A stretch of 64,000 nt of DNA from Solwaraspora sp. WMMA2056 (GCF_030345095.1 NZ_CP128360.1:6386001-6450000); one strand, 5' to 3'. Counted from the first letter of the stretch, positions 51,001-59,235 are shown. Numbers and translations are program-made. The notes: generated from the letters alone by a model not told the origin.

Positions 51001-51290
51001 GGTGGTGACCTCCTCCGGTGTGCGCAACGCGTCCCCAGAGAGGCGTGGGCGAGCGGGATCCTCGCGGTGCCACCACACCTTCGCCGCACCGCGTGGTGAA
51101 CGCGGCACAGCCTTCGCTTACCCGTGACGTGGGCGAGGCGGCGGGAGTCTACTGAGCCCGACGCTGCCGCCGGGCCGTTCTTTCCCGCAGCTCAGGAGGG
51201 TCTTCACGGCTGGGCCGGAGTCCGCCCTCTCAGCTGTGGGCGGCTCTCTGTCACTCCGGTGGGCGCAACCGCTACTCGGCTCCGTCGTCG
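51001..51290 (-). promoter_or_regulatory. Translational T-box riboswitch for AspRS
   Basis: The antisequestrator is complete on the minus strand (51079 to 51042): GGUGUGG, bulge UGGCACC, GCGAG, a 7-base loop, CUCGC, CCACGCC, all pairs intact (one G-U). Upstream, GGAGCCGAGTAGCGG near 51280 resembles the Stem I base with the AGUA motif. UGGC in the bulge fits a tRNA ending GCCA, that is discriminator G73 as in tRNA-Asp and tRNA-Asn. CCTCT (51043-51039) can pair with the ribosome site GGAGG, and partly belongs to the antisequestrator, so tRNA binding would free the start site. Confidence 0.9.
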
Positions 51291-51348
51291 CTGTTGCCCA
51301 CAGACGCTAGCGGTACGGCGTCCGCGTCCGCATCCGGATTCCGACCGG

Positions 51349-51753
51349 TCAGACACGGTCCGCACGTCGGACCCGCAGCCCGGTCACCGCCGCGATCGTG
51401 TCGAAGTCGTTGTCGATGTGTAGAACGGTCAGACCCCAGGCTTGCGCGGTGGCAGCGATGAGAAGATCGACTACCGACGGCCCTTTGTGGTTCCCAAGGT
51501 TGACCAGCTCGTGTTGGGTACGTTCGACGAAGCCCCAGGCGCTGTCCGGCACGGGATGCCAGGCGAACAGTGAGCGGAGGGTGGCCTGCAGTTGATCACG
51601 GTCTGCCTTGCTGGCCACCGCCCGAGTCAGCTCCGCCTCGACAGGAGGACAGACCGCGACGAGGCCAGCACGGACCGCGTCGAGCCACTGCGGAGCGATG
51701 TCCTGTCTCCGTCGAAGGCGGACCACCATCGAGGTGTCGGCCAGGTAGGTCAC
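51349..51753 (-). CDS. vapC: VapC-type PIN ribonuclease toxin
   Basis: 134 residues from GTG 51753, overlapping the antitoxin stop (GTGA). PIN acidic residues are at LADTSMVVRL (Asp6), PPVEAELTRA (Glu about 40), SVVDLLIAATA (Asp about 95) and HIDNDFDTIA (Asp about 113-116), so the active site is intact. It cleaves tRNA or rRNA when released from VapB. Its 3' end is about 60 bases from the T-box region. Confidence 0.92.
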   Translation of the reverse strand: MTYLADTSMVVRLRRRQDIAPQWLDAVRAGLVAVCPPVEAELTRAVASKADRDQLQATLRSLFAWHPVPDSAWGFVERTQHELVNLGNHKGPSVVDLLIAATAQAWGLTVLHIDNDFDTIAAVTGLRVRRADRV

Positions 51754-51980
51754 GCCGCGATGTCCTTGTGATCGTCAGCCTCGTCCTGCTCGATGAGGTC
51801 GACATCGAGCCGGCCGAGTAGCTCACGGAAGGACTCCAGCAACTCGGCACGACGGTTGGCATCGACAGCGGCGGCCAGCTCAAGCGCGGCGTTCACCGTG
51901 TCCCGCTTGGTGGTGGTCCGCAGGGCACGCTGGGCGCGGAGCAGCATCTCGTCGTCGACGTCGATCACAGTGCGACTCAT
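51750..51980 (-). CDS. vapB: VapB-type antitoxin
   Basis: 76 residues from ATG 51980. The N-terminal ribbon-helix-helix is SRTVIDVDDEMLLRAQRAL with TKRDTVNAALELA; the acidic C-terminus (ELLGRLDVDLIEQDEAD) binds the toxin. GGTGAG lies 4 bases before the ATG. An AT-rich inverted repeat adjoins the start and fits autoregulation by VapBC. Confidence 0.92.
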   Translation of the reverse strand: MSRTVIDVDDEMLLRAQRALRTTTKRDTVNAALELAAAVDANRRAELLESFRELLGRLDVDLIEQDEADDHKDIAA

Positions 51981-52004
51981 ATATCTCACCCACCTGCTAG
52001 ATAT
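51981..52004. promoter_or_regulatory. vapBC operator palindrome
   Basis: ATATCT (51981-51986) and AGATAT (51999-52004) separated by 12 bases, immediately upstream of the vapB ATG; a second overlapping repeat GATATCGAGGTATC follows at 52000-52013. AT-rich in a GC-rich genome, as usual for toxin-antitoxin promoters and operators. Confidence 0.65.
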
Positions 52005-52103
52005 CGAGGTATCAGCCTAGCATCGTCTCCATCGTCGGTGTTGCCGCTGGCCGTAGCCGCCCGTTATACGGCACGCCCGGGTCGTCAGCCATCTCCAGAG
52101 CTG

Positions 52104-52850
52104 CTACGTAGCCGGCTTGCGCCAGACAGATACGTGTTTCTCGCTGTCGGAGGTGAACGGCGAGCCGTCCCAGTCCGCTACCCGCCGCTCCAGCACCAGG
52201 CCGGCAAGTTTGGCCATCAGATCGCACTCGGCCGGCCAGATGTAGCGGAAGTTGCTGCACCCGTAGCTGGCGCTGCCGTCGTCGCTGCGTCGGTAGTGGT
52301 GCGAGGTGCCCTGCTGGGTGACCATGTCGTAGGTGTCGAAGCCGACGTGCCGGTCCGTCACCTCGAACGGCACCGCCGTCTGCCCTGGCGGGAACCGCCG
52401 GATGCCCGGCACCCACAACTCGATGACGAAGCGCCCGCCGGGCGTCAGGTGCCGGGCGGCGTTGCGGAAGCATTCCACCTGCTCGTCCTGCGTACGCAGG
52501 TTGCCGATGCTGTTGTAGACGACGTACACCAGGGAAAACCGCCCCGGAATCGTCGCCGTCGCCATGTCACCGACGACAACCGGCAGGTCTTCGACCAGCG
52601 GGACCTTGCGGCGCAACTGATCGACCATCGGCTGCGACAGCTCGATCCCGCTCACCGAAATACCCTTCGCGGACAGCGGGATCGCCACCCGGCCGGTGCC
52701 GATCGCGAACTCCAGCGCAGGGCGGCCTGCGCCGGCCAGCTGCGCCAGAAACTCCACCGTCGGCGCAAGCACGTGCGGAGCGAACATTTCTGCCGAAGTG
52801 CGGTCGTACCCCTGGGCTGTCTGCTCGTCCCACAGGTCGCTGCTCGTCAT
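52104..52850 (-). CDS. Class I SAM-dependent methyltransferase
   Basis: 248 residues from ATG 52850. ALEFAIGTGRVAIPLSAKG (about 47) is motif I, then VSGIELSQPMVDQL, VVVGDMATA, FSLVYVVYNSIGNL and LTPGGRFVIELWVPG. The C-terminal half has a beta-rich region with YGCSNFRYIWPAECDLMA. It is not closely related to the methyltransferase at 48940. Substrate unknown. Confidence 0.9.
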   Translation of the reverse strand: MTSSDLWDEQTAQGYDRTSAEMFAPHVLAPTVEFLAQLAGAGRPALEFAIGTGRVAIPLSAKGISVSGIELSQPMVDQLRRKVPLVEDLPVVVGDMATATIPGRFSLVYVVYNSIGNLRTQDEQVECFRNAARHLTPGGRFVIELWVPGIRRFPPGQTAVPFEVTDRHVGFDTYDMVTQQGTSHHYRRSDDGSASYGCSNFRYIWPAECDLMAKLAGLVLERRVADWDGSPFTSDSEKHVSVWRKPAT

Positions 52851-52912
52851 GGGCGCGATCCTGCACATGCCTGCCGGCTCCGCGCCAACCATTTACGATG
52901 TTTGATCAACAC

Positions 52913-52969
52913 CGAGGTGACGCTGGCGCACCTCAAAATCGCGAAATGAGGTACGTCAGCGTCACCTCG
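52913..52969. repeat. Large palindromic hairpin, copy A
   Basis: Arms 52913-52935 and 52947-52969 pair over 23 positions (two wobble/mismatch positions) around an 11-base loop, aaaTCGCGaaa. The arms begin CGAGGTGACGCTG, as in copy B at 54382-54444. No transposase is adjacent. Confidence 0.9.
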
Positions 52970-53022
52970 ACGCAGCGGGACAGTGCCCCGGTGTTCGCGG
53001 GGGTCTGGGTAGGGTCGGCGTC

Positions 53023-53355
53023 GTGACCGTAGCGCGCTCCCTCGTCCTGTTCGTCTTGGCCGCAGTCGCCGAGATCGGTGGGGCCTGGCTGATCTGGCAG
53101 GGCTGGCGGGAGCACCGTGGCCTGCTGTGGATCGCCGCCGGGGTGATGGCGCTCGGCCTGTACGGGTTCGCGGCGTCGCTGCAGCCGGATCCGAACTTCG
53201 GCCGGATCCTCGCCGCATATGGTGGTGTCTTCGTCGCCGGTTCACTCGCCTGGGGCGTCGTGGTGGACAAGTTCCGCCCTGATCGCTGGGACATCACCGG
53301 CGCGGCGATCTGCCTGATCGGCGTCGCCGTCATCATGTACGCCCCACGCGGCTGA
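53023..53355 (+). CDS. YnfA/UPF0060 family membrane protein
   Basis: 110 residues from GTG 53023. Four helices at about 4-24, 34-52, 62-80 and 90-107, with [32 protein letters not shown] and [19 protein letters not shown], the conserved UPF0060 signature. A small inner-membrane protein related to SMR-type transporters; its physiological substrate is unknown. It lies directly after hairpin copy A. Confidence 0.93.
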   Translation: MTVARSLVLFVLAAVAEIGGAWLIWQGWREHRGLLWIAAGVMALGLYGFAASLQPDPNFGRILAAYGGVFVAGSLAWGVVVDKFRPDRWDITGAAICLIGVAVIMYAPRG

Positions 53356-53415
53356 GCCAGCGCTTCTTCTTGAGTCGGATGCGCGACTGGACCGGCGTAG
53401 CGGGCGGAAACGACG

Positions 53416-54369
53416 GTGGCGACAGGGCAAGCTGCTGCGATGTCCCGCCCCGCCACGGTGCCCCGCGAGCTGAGCTTCGAGCCGTTCTCCGGCAGCCGCG
53501 CCATCGCCGCCGGCCTGATCACCCGACGGATGCTCAACGGGCCGTCCTGGCGCCGCATCCTCCCCGACGTATATGTACACGTTGACTCGTACGACCCCGA
53601 CGACCACCGGATGTGGTGCGTGGCCGCCGCCGCACGGCTGCCGCCCGACGCGGCGATCCACGAGCTCAGCGCGGCCTATCTGTGGGGGATCGACCTCCTG
53701 CCGCTAAGCGGTCCCGGGCAGGTGGTGGTGCCGGTACACATTGCCCTGCCGAAAACGGCCAGGCGGTACTCACACCCAAGAGTAAAGTCCGCATACCGGA
53801 CACTCGCCCCTGACGACATCACGTCCTTGACCGGACTCCCCTTGACCACTGGAGTCCGTACCGCGTTCGACCTGGGTCGCTCGCTGCCGCGCGCCGACGC
53901 GCTCGGCGCCCTCGACGCCGTCCTGCGCCGCCGCGTCGTCACGCGTAGGCAGCTCGCGGCGTACATCGACACCCGCCCCGGGCTGCGCGGCCTGCACCAG
54001 GTCCGGGAACTCCTCGCCCTCGCCGAGCCGTTGAGCGAATCGCCGATGGAGAGCCGACTCCGCCTGCTGCTGCACGACGCCGGCCTGCCAAAACCAACGT
54101 CGCAGTACGAGGTGCGAGACGCCCCGCTGGGTAGGCAGGGGCGTTTTATCGCGCGGGTCGACCTGGCTTACCCGCAGTGGCGGATCGCCATCGAGTACGA
54201 GGGTGACCACCACCGGGAGCGGGCGACGTTCCGCAAGGACGTGTACCGCTTCAACGCGCTCCGGGAAGCCGGATGGCTTGCGCTCCGCTTCACCGCCGAC
54301 GACGTCCTCCGACGAAAAGAACAAGTGGTGCGAAAGGTCCGGGACGCGATCGCCGAACGCACCACCTGA
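53416..54369 (+). CDS. AbiEi-type HTH plus DUF559 nuclease-like protein
   Basis: 317 residues from GTG 53416; ATG 53440 is possible. The N-terminal part (AAGLITRRMLNGPSWRRILPDVYV) resembles the winged helix of AbiEi-like antitoxin proteins; the C-terminal part has RVDLAYPQWRIAIEYEGDHH and FRKDVYRFNALREAGW, the Vsr/PD-(D/E)XK-like DUF559 core with Asp and Glu ligands. Such proteins are common in actinobacteria, usually singletons, and of unknown target. It ends 13 bases before hairpin copy B. Confidence 0.82.
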   Translation: MATGQAAAMSRPATVPRELSFEPFSGSRAIAAGLITRRMLNGPSWRRILPDVYVHVDSYDPDDHRMWCVAAAARLPPDAAIHELSAAYLWGIDLLPLSGPGQVVVPVHIALPKTARRYSHPRVKSAYRTLAPDDITSLTGLPLTTGVRTAFDLGRSLPRADALGALDAVLRRRVVTRRQLAAYIDTRPGLRGLHQVRELLALAEPLSESPMESRLRLLLHDAGLPKPTSQYEVRDAPLGRQGRFIARVDLAYPQWRIAIEYEGDHHRERATFRKDVYRFNALREAGWLALRFTADDVLRRKEQVVRKVRDAIAERTT

Positions 54370-54381
54370 CCACATCGCGCC

Positions 54382-54444
54382 CGTCGAGGTGACGCTGACG
54401 CACGCTATTTTCGCGTTTTAGCGTGCGTCAGCGTCACCTCGACG
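54382..54444. repeat. Large palindromic hairpin, copy B
   Basis: Perfect 26-bp arms 54382-54407 and 54419-54444 with an 11-base loop, ttttCGCGttt. About 19 bases of each arm match copy A. The right arm is inside the 3' end of the DUF397 gene and encodes its last residues and TAA stop. Confidence 0.95.
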
Positions 54445-54666
54445 GCGGAGCGCCGTCACGAAGCCAGACCAGGAGTCGCTAGAAAAGGACAACACCGGAC
54501 CGTACGGATCCTTCGAGTCCCGCACCGCGACGCCGAGTGCACCAGAGACACCATGATCAGCCACGCCAGCCACCTCGACACAGTTGGAGTTGGAACCGCT
54601 GCGGCTCGACTTGCGCCACGCCAAGTCCACTGGCAGGTCGGCTGCGTTCATCCTCGCCTCACTCAC
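54418..54666 (-). CDS. DUF397 domain protein
   Basis: 82 residues from GTG 54666 (ATG 54651 is an alternative). DLAWRKSSRSGSNSNCVEVAGV is the classical DUF397 signature, then GVAVRDSKDPYGPVLSFSSDSW. It overlaps the 3' end of the XRE regulator gene, the usual actinomycete pair. The C-terminal RRGDADAR is encoded by the right arm of hairpin B, so the original end of the gene was probably displaced by the repeat. Confidence 0.92.
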   Translation of the reverse strand: MSEARMNAADLPVDLAWRKSSRSGSNSNCVEVAGVADHGVSGALGVAVRDSKDPYGPVLSFSSDSWSGFVTALRRRGDADAR

Positions 54667-55504
54667 GCTCGTGTTCTGCCGCGAGCCGGGCCACCAGGTC
54701 GATCGACTCGGCAGGGCTCAGCGCCACCGTGAGCAGCCTATCCACTTCATCGCGAAAGAAGATCACCTGCTCGGGCTCCTCCAGGAACAGCCCGGAGATC
54801 TTGTGCTCAAGGTGCACGACCGTCTGGCTGCGCGGGAAGTCGAGGATGGCGAACGCGCCGTCCAGTCCCGTGTAGCCGCCGACCGACGACGGCACGACCT
54901 GCAGGGTGACGTTCGGGCGGTCGGCGGCATCCACGAGATGTCGCAGTTGCCGACCCATCACCCACGGACCGCCGAGCGGCCGACGAAGCGCCGACTCGTC
55001 CAGGATCGCGTGCAGCGCCGGTGGTTCGGACCTCGCAAGGATGGCCTGGCGTCCGAGCCGAGCGGTGACTCTGGTCTGCGCGTCGGCCTCCGGAACGCCA
55101 CAACCTCGCAATACCGCCCTGGTGTAGTCGGGGGTCTGCAGCAGCCCTGGCACGAGCAGCGGTTCGAAGTCGAAGATCGCTGACGCCTCGGCCTCCAGCT
55201 GGATCAACGTCCGGGACTCGGCCGGAAGGCCTCCCAGCACCTCCCACCAGCCGGGCTCGGAGCGCTCCGACATGGCGAGCAGCCGCTGCCGTTCCTCACC
55301 GGCGACACCGTAGATGACCAGCAGGGATGCGACGTCCTCCAGCTTGCTGCCCTGCCGACCGGTCTCCATCCTGGACAACTTCGACGCCGGCCAGCCGAGA
55401 CTCGCCGCCACCCCACGAACGCTCAGCTTCCGACTCCGCCGCAGCGCGCGTAGTTCGCCAGCGAGTCCACGAATGGCGATGGTGGGCGGCGTCGGCTTGG
55501 TCAT
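54659..55504 (-). CDS. XRE-family regulator with DUF5753 domain
   Basis: 281 residues from ATG 55504 behind GGAGG. HTH: LAGELRALRRSRKLSVRGVAASLGWPASKLSRMETGR (about 12-48). The remainder is the DUF5753 domain (IFDFEPLLVPGLLQTPDYTRAVL, WVMGRQLRHLVDAA, YTGLDGAFAILDFP). These regulators pair with DUF397 proteins; several such pairs affect development and secondary metabolism in Streptomyces. DNA target unknown. Confidence 0.93.
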   Translation of the reverse strand: MTKPTPPTIAIRGLAGELRALRRSRKLSVRGVAASLGWPASKLSRMETGRQGSKLEDVASLLVIYGVAGEERQRLLAMSERSEPGWWEVLGGLPAESRTLIQLEAEASAIFDFEPLLVPGLLQTPDYTRAVLRGCGVPEADAQTRVTARLGRQAILARSEPPALHAILDESALRRPLGGPWVMGRQLRHLVDAADRPNVTLQVVPSSVGGYTGLDGAFAILDFPRSQTVVHLEHKISGLFLEEPEQVIFFRDEVDRLLTVALSPAESIDLVARLAAEHERE

Positions 55505-55562
55505 CGAAATCCTCCTGTCCCCAACCTCTTGACACGAGGCTACCGCCGTAGCCATCTTGAAT

Positions 55563-55572
55563 GCAACGTTGC
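55563..55572. promoter_or_regulatory. Palindrome between XRE gene and divergent gene
   Basis: GCAACGTTGC, a perfect 10-bp palindrome 59 bases upstream of the XRE start and 39 bases before the divergent gene. Possible operator of the XRE protein. Confidence 0.45.
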
Positions 55573-55610
55573 TTTCCAGAGAGCCACAGCCTGAGCGAGG
55601 TGAGCCTGTG

Positions 55611-55976
55611 ATGTTGGTGAAGGTGCGGGCGTACGACCCGGCGGACAGCCCCGGGCCGATCCCGTCGGTGATCGACCACTTTCGGCCTGGCCCGGAGCTG
55701 CCCGAACAGCTCAGCGAGGCGGAGCACACCGCAGCCCGCTACACGGTGATCCTGGTGCCGCCGAAGGAGGCGGAGATTCTCGACCTCGGCCGGGAGAACC
55801 CGGGACTCAAGCTCTACCTGGACCACCACTGGGAGGCGGACGTATCCGACCTCGACGAGGCTGCGACGCTGATCTCCGAGCACTGCGGCAAGCCGGTCAC
55901 GCTGGTCGAGCACCGGGCCGACCTCTGCTACTGGACGGCGTACGTGGAGCTGCCCTACGCCGACGGCGAGAGCTGA
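55611..55976 (+). CDS. Uncharacterised protein divergent from XRE/DUF397
   Basis: 121 residues from ATG 55611 (GTG 55608 adjoins it), with GAGGTGAG upstream. Mixed alpha/beta composition, rich in acidic residues: YTVILVPPKEAEILDLGREN, YLDHHWEADVSDLDEAATLI and HRADLCYWTAYVELP. No catalytic motif or membrane helix. Not recognised. It is divergent from the XRE/DUF397 pair and may be under its control. Confidence 0.65.
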   Translation: MLVKVRAYDPADSPGPIPSVIDHFRPGPELPEQLSEAEHTAARYTVILVPPKEAEILDLGRENPGLKLYLDHHWEADVSDLDEAATLISEHCGKPVTLVEHRADLCYWTAYVELPYADGES

Positions 55977-56015
55977 CGCGCCGCCCGGCAGGCGAACCGC
56001 GTACTGACGAACGGC

Positions 56016-56047
56016 TGCCGGGCTGGCCGTGATCGGCCAGCCCGGCA
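56016..56047. terminator. Bidirectional hairpin terminator
   Basis: Perfect 14-bp arms (56016-56029, 56034-56047) with loop TGAT, between two convergent genes. Confidence 0.8.
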
Positions 56048-56064
56048 ACGTACAGCGCTGTTTC

Positions 56065-56706
56065 TCAGGGCGACGGCGTGCGGTGGGCCCGGACGACGAA
56101 GTCGTGGATGGTCAACTGCTTCGAGTCATGGTGCACGTCACGGGTACGGGACTCCGCGACGGCCACCTCCCACTGGGCTTCGGGGAGAGAGCCGATAACG
56201 GCGTCCATACCGATCGACGCGGCCTTCGGGGCGTGGGCCGCCGAGTGGGTGTCGGCGTGGTCGTGGCCGACGACCAGCAGCGTCCCGCCGGGGGCGACGG
56301 CGGCGGCCAGCCGTGCCACGAACTGGTCGAACGGCAGGTCGGGGTGCACGTACTGGCTGGTCACCAGGTCGTAGCGCTGCGACGGCTCCCAGCTGGTCAG
56401 GTCGGCGGTGAGCCAGGTGATCCGCTGCGCGACGCCCGGTTCCTGCTGCGCGGCGAGCTTCTGGGCGCGGCCGACCGCTGTCGACGAGGCGTCGACTGCG
56501 GTCACCTGCCAGCCCCGGCCGGCGAGCCAGATCGCGTCGGCGCCGGTGCCGCAGCCCGCGTCGAGCGCCGTACCGGGGGGCAGGTCCGCAACCTCGGCGA
56601 CCAGCTGCGGTCCTGGCGAGACGTGTCCCGTCGGGTGTGCCTGATAGTGCTGCTCCCACCAGTCGGCACTGAACGCGGGATGGCCCGCGTGGGTCTCGTT
56701 GGTCAT
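56065..56706 (-). CDS. Class I methyltransferase (TehB/thiopurine-type)
   Basis: 213 residues from ATG 56706. WWEQHYQAHPTGHVSPGPQL at the N-terminus, motif I ALDAGCGTGADAIWLAGRGW (about 47), VTAVDASSTAVGRAQKLA, FDQFVARLAAAVAPGGTLLV. The GDWWEQHY-like start and AIWLA are typical of TehB-like small-molecule methyltransferases. Divergent from the XRE-cupin gene, with 100 bases in between. Confidence 0.9.
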   Translation of the reverse strand: MTNETHAGHPAFSADWWEQHYQAHPTGHVSPGPQLVAEVADLPPGTALDAGCGTGADAIWLAGRGWQVTAVDASSTAVGRAQKLAAQQEPGVAQRITWLTADLTSWEPSQRYDLVTSQYVHPDLPFDQFVARLAAAVAPGGTLLVVGHDHADTHSAAHAPKAASIGMDAVIGSLPEAQWEVAVAESRTRDVHHDSKQLTIHDFVVRAHRTPSP

Positions 56707-56806
56707 GCTTCGACGGTAGTGAGCCTCCCGGTAATCGGAAGAGTTCATGCGGTTTCCGCAAGAAGGCGCCGTACATCGGCAGGGCCCGCCGCCGGACGCG
56801 CCTAGC

Positions 56807-57406
56807 ATGGTGGGCGTGTCAGGGGTCGAGCTTTCCGACGTGGTCCGGCAGCGCATCCGTGGCCTGCGGCAGGCGCGCGGGTGGAGTCTCGACTCCCTTG
56901 CCGCCCGGTGCCACCTGAGCCCGTCCACGCTGAGCCGCATCGAGACCGGCCACCGGCGGATCGACCTCGACCAGCTCGTCGCCCTGGCCCGGGCGCTCGA
57001 CACCACGATCGACCAGCTCGTCGAGCCGGTCGACGATGCCGACGTGATCATCCGGCCGATGAAGCACCAGGAGCCGGGTCTGGCCACCTGGGTGTTGTCG
57101 CGCGGCTCAAGCCAGCCCGGCGGCAGCATGGTGGCGAAGATGCGGATCACTCCGGAGCGCCGTACCGGTCCGGGGCATCTGAGCGTGCACCCCGGGCGGG
57201 AGTGGTTCTTCGTACTCAGCGGCACCGCACTGCTGCACCTGGGTGAGCGGCAGATCCCGGTCGGCCAAGGGAACGCGGCAGAGTTCTCCACGATGATCCC
57301 GCACTCCATCGGCGCGGTGAACGGGCCGGTGGAGATCCTCACCATCTTCGACCAGGACGGCGAGCGGGCACACGCACAGTCGTCGGGCGACGCCCCAACC
57401 AGTTAG
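56807..57406 (+). CDS. XRE-cupin transcriptional regulator
   Basis: 199 residues from ATG 56807; GTG 56816 is an alternative, and neither has a good ribosome site. HTH: VRQRIRGLRQARGWSLDSLAARCHLSPSTLSRIETG; C-terminal cupin with HPGREWFFVLSGTALLHLG and VGQGNAAEFSTMIPHSI. This class binds small metabolites and often controls an adjacent transporter or detoxifying enzyme; here an MFS exporter starts 58 bases downstream and a methyltransferase is divergent. Confidence 0.93.
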   Translation: MVGVSGVELSDVVRQRIRGLRQARGWSLDSLAARCHLSPSTLSRIETGHRRIDLDQLVALARALDTTIDQLVEPVDDADVIIRPMKHQEPGLATWVLSRGSSQPGGSMVAKMRITPERRTGPGHLSVHPGREWFFVLSGTALLHLGERQIPVGQGNAAEFSTMIPHSIGAVNGPVEILTIFDQDGERAHAQSSGDAPTS

Positions 57407-57464
57407 TCTTGCCATTCCTGCAAGCCTTGGTGCCGATTGAGCAAGCCGGGGTTAGCTTTCCCGC

Positions 57465-59087
57465 ATGACCTCTCCAAGCCTGTCTCCGCAGGTGACAGCC
57501 GTGGCGGAAGCCGCCGCGGCGGATTCCGACCCGACGATCCACGATCCGCGTCGACGCCGCGCCGTCCTCGTCGCGGTCTGCATCGCACTGATGGCGGTGA
57601 TCGCTTCCGTCTCCGGGCTGAACGTCGCCCAGCAGGAATTCGCCGTCGCGTTCGGCGCTTCGCAGAGCACCGTCCTGTGGATCATCAACATCTACACGAT
57701 CACCTTGGCCGCGCTGCTGCTGCCGCTCGGCGCGGTCGGCGACCGGTGGGGCCGCAAGCCCGTACTGCTCGCCGGGCTCCTCCTCTTCGGGACCGCCAGC
57801 GCCGCCGCCGGCCTCGCCACCTCGACCGAGATCATGATCACCGCGCGACTGCTCAGCGGCATCGGCGCGGCGATGATCATGCCGATCACCCTGGCCGTGA
57901 TCACCTCGACCTTCCCGGAGAAGGAACGGTCCCGGGCGATCGGTGTCTGGACCGCCGTCGCCGGCGGCGGCGGCCTGCTCGGGATGTACCTGTCGGCCTT
58001 CCTGGTCGACGTGGCGGACTGGCGCTGGTTGTTCGCCCTCCCGGTCGCGCTGGTCGTCGTGGCCGCCGGCATGACCATCCGGTACGTCCCGAACTCCCGC
58101 GAGGAGTCGAGTCACCCGTTCGACACCATCGGTTCGCTGTCGTCGGTGCTCGCCGCCGTCGGACTCATCTTCGTCCTGCACGAGGGCCCGGAACACGGCT
58201 GGACCGCGCCCGCCACGCTGGTGGGTCTGCTCGTCGGTGTCCTCGGTGCCGTCGTCTTCGTCGCCTGGGAGCTGCGTCGGCGCGCGCCACTGCTCGACGT
58301 CCGACTGTTCCGCCACCGGGGGCTGTCCAGCGGCTCGGTGTCGCTGCTCGCGGTGTTCGGCGTGCAGGCCGGCATCTTCGTGGTGCTCTTCCCGTACTTC
58401 CAGGCCGTCCTCGGCTGGTCCGGGCTGCGCTCCACGCTGGCGATGATGCCGATGGCCCTGCTGATGATGGTCGCCTCGGGCCTCGCCCCACGGGTGGCCG
58501 CGCTGGTCGGTGCCCGCGCCACCATGGCGGCCGGCATCTTCCTCGGCGGCGCGGGTCTGGCCCTGATGGCCAGCTTCGTCTCGGTCGACGGCGGCTACCT
58601 GTCGGTGCTGCCCGGCATGCTCGCAATGGGGCTCGGCATGGGCCTGTCGATGACCCCTTCCACCGAGGCGATCACCAGCGCCCTGCCTCGCTCCCGGCAG
58701 GGCACCGCGTCCGCGCTCAACGACGTCACGAGAGAGTTCGGTGCCGCGCTCGGTGTCGCGCTGCTCGGGGCGATCGTGTCCGCCGGCTACCGCAACGCCG
58801 TCGACCCTCGGCTCGACGAGCTGGCCGTCGACGCGCCCGACGCCGCCCGGGAGGGTATCGCCACGGCTCTCGCCGCCGCCGACGACGCCGGCCCGTACGC
58901 CGACGAGCTGGTCCGGGCCGCGCAGCAGTCGTTCGTCGACGGCTGGCAGCAGGCGATGTGGGTGGGCGTCGGGGTGATGGTGCTCCTGTTCGGCTACGTG
59001 CTCGCCCGGGGTCCGCAGCGTCGGCCACGAGCCGAGCAGCCGGAACCGTCGCCAGGGGATCCCACGAAGGACGCGGTCGCCGGCTGA
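57465..59087 (+). CDS. MFS multidrug exporter (DHA2, 14-span)
   Basis: 540 residues. About 14 helices. Motif A GAVGDRWGRKPVLLAGLLLF (about residues 87-106), motif C-like region with GGGGLLGMYLSAFLVD, and the N-terminal LNVAQQEFAVAFGASQSTVLWI block typical of DHA2 drug:H+ antiporters. Probably controlled by the preceding XRE-cupin protein. A strong terminator hairpin follows. Substrate unknown. Confidence 0.93.
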   Translation: MTSPSLSPQVTAVAEAAAADSDPTIHDPRRRRAVLVAVCIALMAVIASVSGLNVAQQEFAVAFGASQSTVLWIINIYTITLAALLLPLGAVGDRWGRKPVLLAGLLLFGTASAAAGLATSTEIMITARLLSGIGAAMIMPITLAVITSTFPEKERSRAIGVWTAVAGGGGLLGMYLSAFLVDVADWRWLFALPVALVVVAAGMTIRYVPNSREESSHPFDTIGSLSSVLAAVGLIFVLHEGPEHGWTAPATLVGLLVGVLGAVVFVAWELRRRAPLLDVRLFRHRGLSSGSVSLLAVFGVQAGIFVVLFPYFQAVLGWSGLRSTLAMMPMALLMMVASGLAPRVAALVGARATMAAGIFLGGAGLALMASFVSVDGGYLSVLPGMLAMGLGMGLSMTPSTEAITSALPRSRQGTASALNDVTREFGAALGVALLGAIVSAGYRNAVDPRLDELAVDAPDAAREGIATALAAADDAGPYADELVRAAQQSFVDGWQQAMWVGVGVMVLLFGYVLARGPQRRPRAEQPEPSPGDPTKDAVAG

Positions 59088-59112
59088 ACGCGCATTGCGT
59101 CAGGTCGTCGTG

Positions 59113-59155
59113 CTGGTGGTTGGTGCCCGTGGTTCATCTGGGCACCAACCACCAG
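59113..59155 (+). terminator. Terminator after MFS gene
   Basis: 16-bp perfect arms (59113-59128, 59140-59155) with an 11-base loop, 26 bases past the stop. Confidence 0.85.
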
Positions 59156-59235
59156 ATTCACCGAACGCTCGAACTCACCCCGTTTCGGTTGCTACACTTG
59201 CTGCACATATTTCGACTGCCCTCCCGGAGGTGATC

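Noticed and set aside
52913-54444. The two hairpins as terminal inverted repeats of an insertion sequence
   Set aside because: Each copy is itself a full palindrome, not half of a pair, there is no transposase between them, and no target-site duplication is seen.
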